Shown piece by piece: positions 28,135-34,743 of a stretch of 64,000 nucleotides of DNA (position 1 is its first letter; each line of letters begins with the position of its first letter). The translations under genes and the position numbers were made by a program. The notes beneath the pieces are model-generated. The model made no database searches. It was not told the DNA's origin and saw only the letters and a program-made list of their open reading frames with translations. This DNA is from Chryseobacterium herbae (GTDB lineage Bacteria > Bacteroidota > Bacteroidia > Flavobacteriales > Weeksellaceae), in assembly GCF_025154075.1 (NCBI RefSeq), contig NZ_JAOAMU010000002.1:628775-692774 (forward strand), in the 5' to 3' direction.

Positions 28135-28521
28135 TTAAACTTGAAGGGTTCCTTTTATTTTACTATCAAGAACATTACAATCCTTATCATACTGCACGTC
28201 CTTATTATCAAACTTCGCTTCCCACTCTTCCAGCAAATATAAAATCGGTAATAAGGCCAACCCTTTTTCTGTCAACGAATATTCAACCCTTGGAGGAAGT
28301 TCTTTAAACTCTTCGCGGATGATCAAGCCATCCGTTTGCATTTCTCTTAACTGGTCAGTAAGAACTTTTCTGGAAATAACATTAATTCGCACGGCAAGTT
28401 CTCCAAATCGAAGTTTACGGTCTTTAATCACCAAAACAATGATCGGTTTCCACTTACTTCCCAAGGCAGACATAGCCTTACCTAAAGGACAGCTGTATTG
28501 CATTAATTCGTTCTTTTTCAT
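28135..28521 (-). CDS. HxlR family transcriptional regulator
   Basis: A 128-residue winged-helix regulator. The HxlR signature is clear: YSCPLGKAMSALGSKWKPIIVL, FGELAVRINVISRKVLTDQL, then PPRVEYSLTEKGLALLPIL. The N-terminal cysteine in CPLG is typical of members that sense electrophiles or aldehydes. It is divergently transcribed from an old yellow enzyme, the common arrangement in which the HxlR protein controls a reductase for reactive carbonyls or alkenes; that link is inference. Confidence 0.92.
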   Translation of the reverse strand: MKKNELMQYSCPLGKAMSALGSKWKPIIVLVIKDRKLRFGELAVRINVISRKVLTDQLREMQTDGLIIREEFKELPPRVEYSLTEKGLALLPILYLLEEWEAKFDNKDVQYDKDCNVLDSKIKGTLQV

Positions 28522-28642
28522 CTGTTACTTTTAAGTTACTAATGTAAGTTACTGCGAAGTTACCACTTTTTTCTGACAAGAGATACAAATATGAACTATT
28601 ATTAGTTACTTTGTGTAACAATTATAAAATACCCATTTAAAA
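28522..28642. promoter_or_regulatory. divergent promoter region with AAGTTAC operator-like repeats
   Basis: AAGTTAC occurs at 28533, 28546 and 28557, spaced 13 and 11 bases (near one helical turn). A further AGTTAC lies at 28604 and the inverted GTAACA at 28615. The 28604 copy overlaps TTACTTTG (28607-28614), a one-mismatch -7 box for the reductase gene. This is a good candidate HxlR-binding region. Confidence 0.6.
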
Positions 28643-29704
28643 ATGAGCACAGAATCATTATTTAAACCTTTTGTTTACAAAAATCTGGAACTTAAAAATA
28701 GAATTGTAATGGCTCCTATGACGAGAGCGCAATCTGATAATGGAGTTCCAACCCAAAATATCGCAGAATATTATGCAAGAAGAGCCGCTTCCGACGTTGG
28801 ATTGATTCTTTCTGAAGGAACCGTGATCAACAGAACAGCCTCTAAAAACATGCAGAACATCCCGGATTTTTACGGAAATGAAGCATTGGCAGGCTGGAAA
28901 AACGTGATCAATGCCGTTCATCAGAATGGTGGAAAAATGGGACCTCAGATCTGGCATGTAGGAGATACCAGATCGTCTGAAGACTACCCGCTGGCCCCCA
29001 TGGAGAAAGCTTCTACCATGACTTTGGAAGATATTCAGGATACGATCGCCCAGTTCGCAGCTTCTGCAAAATCTGCAAAAGATCTTGGTTTCGACTGCCT
29101 TGAAATTCATGGAGCACATGGTTACCTTATCGATCAGTTTTTTTGGGAAGTAACCAATACCAGAACCGATGAATACGGTGGAAAAACCATCAAAGAAAGA
29201 AACCGTTTCGCAGTGGATGTGGTTAAAGCCATCAGAGCTGCAGTAGGAGAGGATTTTACGATTATTCTTCGTCTTTCACAGTGGAAGCAGCAGGATTACA
29301 GCAGCAGATTGACCGCTAATCCAACTGAAATGGAAGAATGGTTATTGCCGTTAAAAGAAGCCGGAGTGGATATTTTCCATTGTTCACAGCGTCGTTTCTG
29401 GGAACCGGAATTTGAAGGTTCTGACTTAAATTTTGCAGGTTGGGCTAAAAAAATTACAGGACAGCCAACAATCACTGTAGGTTCTGTAGGATTGAAAGGA
29501 GATGTCATGAGTTCTTTTGCAGGACAGGGAACAGAGAAGACAGACCTTAGTGAACTGATCAGAAGACTGGACAATCAGGAATTTGATCTTGTAGCCGTAG
29601 GACGTGCACTTTTACAGGATCCACAATGGGCTCAAAAAATAAAAACCGGAAATACAGAAGAGCTTTTGGACTTTTCAGCGGAAAGCATGGCGAAATTGTA
29701 TTAA
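28643..29704 (+). CDS. alkene reductase, old yellow enzyme family (FMN-dependent)
   Basis: A 353-residue cytoplasmic TIM-barrel flavoprotein that uses NAD(P)H to reduce activated C=C bonds (enals, enones, maleimides, nitro compounds). Family landmarks are LFKPFVYKNLELKNRIVMAP, the substrate segment QIWHVGDTRSS, the conserved EIHGAHGYLIDQFFWEVTN, and the FMN-phosphate loop near the end (DLVAVGRALLQDPQW). The length is usual for this family. Control by the divergent HxlR gene is likely from the shared operator-like region. Confidence 0.92.
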   Translation: MSTESLFKPFVYKNLELKNRIVMAPMTRAQSDNGVPTQNIAEYYARRAASDVGLILSEGTVINRTASKNMQNIPDFYGNEALAGWKNVINAVHQNGGKMGPQIWHVGDTRSSEDYPLAPMEKASTMTLEDIQDTIAQFAASAKSAKDLGFDCLEIHGAHGYLIDQFFWEVTNTRTDEYGGKTIKERNRFAVDVVKAIRAAVGEDFTIILRLSQWKQQDYSSRLTANPTEMEEWLLPLKEAGVDIFHCSQRRFWEPEFEGSDLNFAGWAKKITGQPTITVGSVGLKGDVMSSFAGQGTEKTDLSELIRRLDNQEFDLVAVGRALLQDPQWAQKIKTGNTEELLDFSAESMAKLY

Positions 29705-29775
29705 GAGGTGAATGGTCAATTGTGAATTCGCTTCGCTGTCAATTTTTAATTTTATAGAAAAGAATGGGGTCATCA

Positions 29776-29805
29776 TTCACTTGCGTAGCAAAATTGACCA
29801 TTGAC
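29776..29805 (+). repeat. 30-bp dispersed repeat, second copy
   Basis: This matches 12273-12302 at 29 of 30 bases. The adjoining spacer also contains TTCGCTTCGCTGTCAATT, which resembles the same word family. Confidence 0.8.
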
Positions 29806-29870
29806 TATTCACGGTCAAAACCTACAAATTTTCTTTATTTTATATTTAATTTTCACCTATTTATTTAAAG

Positions 29871-29906
29871 AAACCCGCTTTCAGAACTTCTGGAAGCGGG
29901 TTTTTA
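29871..29906. terminator. long bidirectional terminator
   Basis: AAACCCGCTT and AAGCGGGTTT pair. Inside them CAGAA pairs with TTCTG, giving a nearly continuous stem. Five T residues follow on the plus strand. It lies between the reductase gene and the end of the minus-strand peptide genes. Confidence 0.85.
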
Positions 29907-29913
29907 ATTGATG

Positions 29914-30075
29914 TTAATCAGGACATTCCATGGTAACCGGAACACATCTCCAACGCACGGGAGATCCATTCTTAGGTGGTATAAGGCACGCAACAGTTCC
30001 TTCCGGACATTCCGGTGCATTTCCGCCATAAATTTCCTTTAAATCTGATTTTTTTAACTGCTTTAGATTTTTCAT
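29914..30075 (-). CDS. GG-leader bacteriocin-like peptide, copy 2
   Basis: A 53-residue precursor. The leader MKNLKQLKKSDLKEIYGG ends in the Gly-Gly processing site recognised by C39-type peptidase transporters. The predicted 35-residue product has four cysteines (positions 5, 12, 26, 33) in the pattern APxCPxxTxxC...PKNGxPxxWxC...CP shared with the neighbour at 30109. No dedicated transporter, immunity gene or modification enzyme lies in the window. Disulfide-bonded secreted peptide is the likely product; antibacterial activity is inference. Confidence 0.8.
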   Translation of the reverse strand: MKNLKQLKKSDLKEIYGGNAPECPEGTVACLIPPKNGSPVRWRCVPVTMECPD

Positions 30076-30108
30076 ACGTGATAATTTGTTGATTCTTTTA
30101 CTTGTGTA

Positions 30109-30267
30109 CTATTTAGGACATCCTATCCCCGGCTCACATGTCCAATGGCTTGGAATACCATTTTTAGGACCATGATAACATGGTGTTGTTTCTGCCGGAC
30201 AGTCTGGTGCACTTCCACCATTAATTTTCTTTAAATCAGATTTGGCTAATTTCTTTAAATTTTTCAT
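30109..30267 (-). CDS. GG-leader bacteriocin-like peptide, copy 1
   Basis: A 52-residue precursor with leader MKNLKKLAKSDLKKINGG and a 34-residue product with four cysteines (5, 12, 26, 32). It shares the motif APDCPAET..C..PKNGIPSHWTC with copy 2. The start at 30267 is chosen over longer upstream codons because the GG leader begins there, and the bases before it (CAACAAATTATTACAT) are repeated almost exactly before copy 2. The gap to copy 2 is 33 bases, so both are probably on one transcript produced by tandem duplication. Confidence 0.82.
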   Translation of the reverse strand: MKNLKKLAKSDLKKINGGSAPDCPAETTPCYHGPKNGIPSHWTCEPGIGCPK

Positions 30268-30352
30268 ATGTAATAATTTGTTGAAGATTAAAAGTAAAAT
30301 ATTTTCACCAGATAGCGAAATATTTGTAAAAAAAATATGACTGTAAAAAAAC

Positions 30353-30385
30353 AAACCGCGCTCCAAAAATTTTGGAGCGCGGTTT
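30353..30385 (-). terminator. terminator of the C1 peptidase gene
   Basis: A near-perfect palindrome, AACCGCGCTCCAAAA and TTTTGGAGCGCGGTT. On the minus strand it is followed by T-rich sequence. Confidence 0.9.
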
Positions 30386-30439
30386 TAACAGATTTAAATA
30401 TCTAAAATTACCGCAGTGAACGGTAACAGTGATTTTTTA

Positions 30440-31642
30440 TTATAAACCAATATTTTTAGTAGGCTTCAGCTGCTTAAGAATACTTTTTGGAACTGCATTC
30501 TTATGGATAAGGATCGCAGTTGATTTGTACTCTACATAAGGTCTTGTTACATAAAGATACCCCTCGAAATCATTGGTTACACCCCATGAGTTTTTAACCA
30601 TATAATATTCTTTTCCAGTCTGGTCTTTCGCCAATCCTACGATGTGCATACCGTGATCATCGGTTGTAGAAAGATTGTTAAGCGCTTTCTGACGCATATC
30701 TTCTGTGATGGTTTTATCTTTCTTAGGCTCAGTAAACAGCGTTTGCTTGTTTTCAGGAGTGATCCCGTTCAGATCCACATCAGGAACATAAGCTACCCCG
30801 TTTTTGTATGAGAAATAAGGCTCAGAAACGTCTGTAGCCCATCCTACGGAATATCCTTTGTTTACGGCGTTGTCAATGATTGATGTTAAATCTTTCATCG
30901 GAACATTCCAGTCAGAATCATGGCTCCAGTTATCAGGAATCGGAACTACGAATTTCTGATAGTACGGGTAATCTTTGTACGAAGAAATTTCTATATAATC
31001 TTCAGGATTGATTCCTACTACTTCTTTAGCGAATGTTTTAGGGGTGTAATTCTTTCCTTCATAGGTAAAATTAGCAGGTACTTTTCCAAGATATTCATCA
31101 AGAATTGAATCTACTGAATCCATCCAGTTATCCGAAAGTTTTCCTTTTGAACTTGCCTGAACAAGGCTATCCAGAACTGTTTTTAATTTCCCCTGCATTT
31201 CCTTAAAGTTATTAAGGGTCTGTCCGGATTGTAATCCTGTATACACATCCTGAGGTACCGCACCATATTTTTTGTACATATTGATCACATCGTGCAATTC
31301 GCCTCCGTCACCCCAGCTGATCGCTCCGCCGTTTAGTACAAATAATTTAGCTTTATCGTGGTAAGAATTTCTTGCCGTAAAAATTTCAGCCAGATCTACA
31401 GGTTTTTTACCCATTCTCTGCATTTCAGATTCAAGGAAAGAATTCCCGGAGTAGCTCCAGCAGGTTCCGGATGATCCCTGGTTTTTTACTGAAGTAGCTC
31501 CTACGTCTTTTAACGCGGTGAACTGAAAATTAGCATTTTGTGATTGATTGTTCTTTAATTTGTTGATCAAGTCATCTTGGGCAAACATCATACTTCCTGC
31601 AGACAAAACAAAAAGTAATGAGGCAATTTTGGTATTTTTCAT
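30440..31642 (-). CDS. secreted C1-family cysteine peptidase (PepC/bleomycin-hydrolase-like)
   Basis: A 400-residue exported papain-fold peptidase. The signal peptide MKNTKIASLLFVLSAGSMMFAQ sets the start at 31642; longer upstream frames lack support. The catalytic cysteine is in VKNQGSSGTCWSYSGNSFLE, the histidine in STTDDHGMHIVGLAKD, and the asparagine in YMVKNSWGVTNDFEGYLYV. The large insert between Cys and His and the PepC-like DAVNKGYSVGWATDVSE segment place it near aminopeptidase C. It probably degrades peptides in the periplasm or outside. It lies upstream of the GG-leader peptides but is separated from them by a terminator. Confidence 0.9.
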   Translation of the reverse strand: MKNTKIASLLFVLSAGSMMFAQDDLINKLKNNQSQNANFQFTALKDVGATSVKNQGSSGTCWSYSGNSFLESEMQRMGKKPVDLAEIFTARNSYHDKAKLFVLNGGAISWGDGGELHDVINMYKKYGAVPQDVYTGLQSGQTLNNFKEMQGKLKTVLDSLVQASSKGKLSDNWMDSVDSILDEYLGKVPANFTYEGKNYTPKTFAKEVVGINPEDYIEISSYKDYPYYQKFVVPIPDNWSHDSDWNVPMKDLTSIIDNAVNKGYSVGWATDVSEPYFSYKNGVAYVPDVDLNGITPENKQTLFTEPKKDKTITEDMRQKALNNLSTTDDHGMHIVGLAKDQTGKEYYMVKNSWGVTNDFEGYLYVTRPYVEYKSTAILIHKNAVPKSILKQLKPTKNIGL

Positions 31643-31862
31643 TACTATAAAAAGATTATTTATATGAATAGTCGTTCCTATTAAAGATTTGTTACAAAGG
31701 GAAAAGTTAAATTTGAAAGTGAAAAAAGTTGAAAAAAAAGAAATCAAACGAACCTGTTTGTGTATCAGTTTATTCAGTATTTTGCCCTTTTAACAAAAAA
31801 GATTTAAAATGTTTCCAACCTATCTTAAAGTTGATGCATCTATAAGAGTATAAAGCCTGACT

Positions 31863-32381
31863 ATGGAAAGAGAATTACTAATAGAATGCCAACGTAACAG
31901 CCGCAGTGCACAGCGGAAGGTTTACGAGAAAATGGCGGGCAAGCTGTACTCAGTCTGCAGACGCTATCTGAAAAATGATGAAGACATTGAAGAAGTATTG
32001 GCCGATACGTTCTACAAAATATTCACGAAGATCAGCCAACTCCAGAATGTAGACACTTTCGAAGGATGGGCCAGAAAAATTGCGGTTAATGAATGCCTTC
32101 AGAAATTGAGAGCTACCAAAGCACAGTTTGTTTCCATGGATGACAATTTTGCAGAAACATCCGGAACCTTATCCGAAAGTATCTCATTTGAGAAAGATAT
32201 CCTGAGCCTGCTGAACTTTCTTCCCGAAGGCTGCAGAGCGATATTCAATCTGTTTGCGATTGAAGGATATCCGCATAAAGAAATTGCTTCCATGCTATCT
32301 ATAAGCGAGGGGACTTCCAAATCCCAGCTCAATTTTGCAAGGAAAAAACTACAGGAACTTTTGGTTAATCAGAACATTTAA
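31863..32381 (+). CDS. ECF-type RNA polymerase sigma factor
   Basis: A 172-residue sigma-70 family protein with only regions 2 and 4. Region 2 includes YSVCRRYLKNDEDIEEVLADTFYKIFTKI, split here as the -10-recognition helices. Region 4 ends with GYPHKEIASMLSISEGTSKSQLNFARKKL, the HTH. It is ten bases upstream of a protein with an anti-sigma-like cytoplasmic start and one transmembrane helix, and it probably controls the envelope genes that follow. Its target promoters are not identifiable from this window alone. Confidence 0.92.
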   Translation: MERELLIECQRNSRSAQRKVYEKMAGKLYSVCRRYLKNDEDIEEVLADTFYKIFTKISQLQNVDTFEGWARKIAVNECLQKLRATKAQFVSMDDNFAETSGTLSESISFEKDILSLLNFLPEGCRAIFNLFAIEGYPHKEIASMLSISEGTSKSQLNFARKKLQELLVNQNI

Positions 32382-32391
32382 ATTTTAGGCA

Positions 32392-34677
32392 ATGGAAAAC
32401 AATCACGACATAGATAAAAAATTCAATGATGCTTCTAAGCTTTCAGAAGAACCGACGGTTTTTCCGGGTTTTGATAAAGTCTGGGCCAAAGTTGAAGAGA
32501 AATTAGATAAAAAAGAAGAGAAAAAGAGAATATTACCTGTGTGGTTTCCGTATGGAATCGCGGCAAGTTTAATCATTGGATTGGGGGCATTTTATTTTAT
32601 CACTAAAGATAGAACGGCTGAAAACCCGAAGCCTGTAATCGTAGAAAACAGGACAGAAAATCGCTCTGAAAAGAATAATATCCAGACAATAGACAGTACA
32701 GTAAAAGCCAATATAGAAAAAGAATTAGAACTAAAACCTGTGCAGCCCGTACTTGCTTATGAACCCGTTGCGCCCATAAGTTTAGACAACCCAAGAACCA
32801 TTTCTTGCGAACTTCCTGAAAGACCAGAGGAAGATAAATATTCCGGACAAGGAAAAAGAGATACTTTAAGAGAAACGAGGATAGAAGAAGTCGTAATGAC
32901 TGGTTCAATGGGGTTGAAAAAAAAGGTGAGTTCAGTAACTTCATCAAGTACTATGGTCGCTTCCACGGAAATGAGTGCTGGAAGACCTTCTGCATTAGCT
33001 TCTTTAAGTGGCAGCGTAGCCGGGGTGTCAGTTTCGTCAGGAAAGGGGAAACACTCGGAAATAATGATTAGAGGGGCTAAAAGTATGAGCGTCAGTAAAG
33101 CATTATTTATAGTAGATGGAGTGGTATTTGGCGAAGAATCAGAAGTGCTGAATTCATTAGATCCCAGCAATATTAAAGAAATAAAAGTCTTAAAGGGATT
33201 GGAAGCTACAGCTTTGTATGGTAGCAAAGCCACCAATGGAGTAATTTTGGTGACTACCCGGGGCCTGTCAAAATCCGATATTGAAAAACTGAAAGAAGAA
33301 GCCTCAAAAAAAACAGAAGAAAGCATAAAAGAAGAAGAGAACGATCTTCCGAAAGCAGGACTTTTAACCGCCGGAGAAGTCAATGATTTCTCAAAATGGG
33401 ACTACTGGAAAGATATCGCAGTTCCGACTCTTGACGAATATAAGAATATCTGGAATTTCTTCCCTGACAGAAGGGTTTCTGTACAATTGGTCAATAAAAA
33501 CAGAAAGCCAGTAATCGGCGAAAAAGTAAAACTATTGAACGATAAAAAAGAGATCATCTGGGAAGCGGTTTCCAATAACCTGGGAAATGCAGAATTATGG
33601 ATCGAGCCCATGAAAGGCAGTCATTCTGTTTCCGGAAAGTATTATTTGGCTGACGGTTCAGGACAGATTATCAGCACAAATATCAGGGATTTTAAAAACG
33701 GACAAAACCTGATTATGCTGGATAAAGCCTGCGTCACAAAACGAAACCTTGATCTTGCATTTGTAGTGGATGCTACAGGTTCTATGGGAGATGAAATTTC
33801 GTATCTGCAGTCTGAGCTTCTCGATGTTTTAAAAAAGGTGGAAAGCAATCTTAAAAATACTACCGTACGATACGGATCTGTTTTTTACAGAGACCAGGGA
33901 GATGAATACGTGACCCGCAAATTTGACTTTTCCGATAAAGCCGAAGAACTTGTGAGTTTTATTAAAAGACAAAATGCCGGAGGAGGAGGAGATACTCCTG
34001 AAGCAGTGGTAGAAGCCATGCAGGTTTCCATTAATGAACTGAAATGGAGTACCGAAAATTCAGCCAAAATCATGTTTTTGATTCTTGATGCACCCCCGCA
34101 TCACTCGGATGAGAATATCAATAAGCTTTATGAGACCATAAAACTTGCGTCGAAAAAAGGAATTACCGTGATTCCTCTGGCGGCCAGCGATACGGATAAG
34201 CAGACGGAATATCTGATGAGAACCTTTGCATTGCTGACGAATGGAACCTATACTTTCCTGACCAACGACAGTGGAATAGGAAATGATCATATAAAACCTA
34301 CCATTGATTCTTATGAAGTAGAAAAGCTGAATGCGCTGTTATTAAGACTGATCCTTCAGCGGGCAACACTTCCGGAATGCAACGACGGAATTTCAAATGA
34401 TCATCTGAACAAAAAGCTTGAAACAGAAGTTAATAACCAGCTGGAATCCAAAACTGTGATTTTCCCGAATCCTACCAAAGGAATCATCAATATAAAGTCC
34501 AGATATGCGATAGACGAACTCTTCGTTTATGATCTGGCGGGAAAGATCATTATGCGGAAAGAGAAGCTGAACGAAGGTAAAAACACAATAGACATTACTG
34601 CTTACCCCCAGAGTATTTATTTGCTGAGATTAAGATCCGGAGCGCAGTGGGAAACCTTTAAGGTGATCAAAAATTAA
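32392..34677 (+). CDS. anti-sigma-like / TonB-plug / VWA / T9SS-sorting fusion protein
   Basis: A 761-residue protein of unusual layout. Residues 1-47 are charged and cytoplasmic-like (FPGFDKVWAKVEEKLDKKEE), as in Bacteroidota anti-sigma proteins. Residues 48-70 are one membrane helix. Residues 165-290 are a TonB plug: RIEEVVMTG, GVSVSSGKGKHSEIMIRGA, ALFIVDGVV, IKVLKGLEATALYGSKATNG. Residues 360-445 look like a beta-sandwich linker. Residues 452-660 are a VWA domain (DLAFVVDATGSMGDE, a MIDAS-type motif, then GGGGDTPEAV). The last 70 residues are a T9SS type-A sorting domain (FPNPTKGIINI...LFVYDLAGK). It follows the sigma gene by ten bases. How a membrane anchor and a T9SS signal coexist is unclear. 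Confidence 0.88.
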   Translation: MENNHDIDKKFNDASKLSEEPTVFPGFDKVWAKVEEKLDKKEEKKRILPVWFPYGIAASLIIGLGAFYFITKDRTAENPKPVIVENRTENRSEKNNIQTIDSTVKANIEKELELKPVQPVLAYEPVAPISLDNPRTISCELPERPEEDKYSGQGKRDTLRETRIEEVVMTGSMGLKKKVSSVTSSSTMVASTEMSAGRPSALASLSGSVAGVSVSSGKGKHSEIMIRGAKSMSVSKALFIVDGVVFGEESEVLNSLDPSNIKEIKVLKGLEATALYGSKATNGVILVTTRGLSKSDIEKLKEEASKKTEESIKEEENDLPKAGLLTAGEVNDFSKWDYWKDIAVPTLDEYKNIWNFFPDRRVSVQLVNKNRKPVIGEKVKLLNDKKEIIWEAVSNNLGNAELWIEPMKGSHSVSGKYYLADGSGQIISTNIRDFKNGQNLIMLDKACVTKRNLDLAFVVDATGSMGDEISYLQSELLDVLKKVESNLKNTTVRYGSVFYRDQGDEYVTRKFDFSDKAEELVSFIKRQNAGGGGDTPEAVVEAMQVSINELKWSTENSAKIMFLILDAPPHHSDENINKLYETIKLASKKGITVIPLAASDTDKQTEYLMRTFALLTNGTYTFLTNDSGIGNDHIKPTIDSYEVEKLNALLLRLILQRATLPECNDGISNDHLNKKLETEVNNQLESKTVIFPNPTKGIINIKSRYAIDELFVYDLAGKIIMRKEKLNEGKNTIDITAYPQSIYLLRLRSGAQWETFKVIKN

Positions 34678-34685
34678 CTAGTTGA

Positions 34686-34717
34686 AAAAGAAATTTCCCC
34701 GGAAATTTCTTTTTTTT
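34686..34717 (+). terminator. terminator after the VWA fusion gene
   Basis: AAAAGAAATTTCC and GGAAATTTCTTTT make a 13-bp stem with a two-base gap, followed by further T residues. It separates the sigma/VWA pair from the barrel/macroglobulin pair, although partial read-through is possible. Confidence 0.8.
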
Positions 34718-34743
34718 CACTATTTTTAGAAATATTAATAACG

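Noticed and set aside
30268..30366. 33-codon N-terminal extension of the first GG-leader peptide
   Set aside because: It would bury the leader, and it overlaps the terminator palindrome of the upstream gene.
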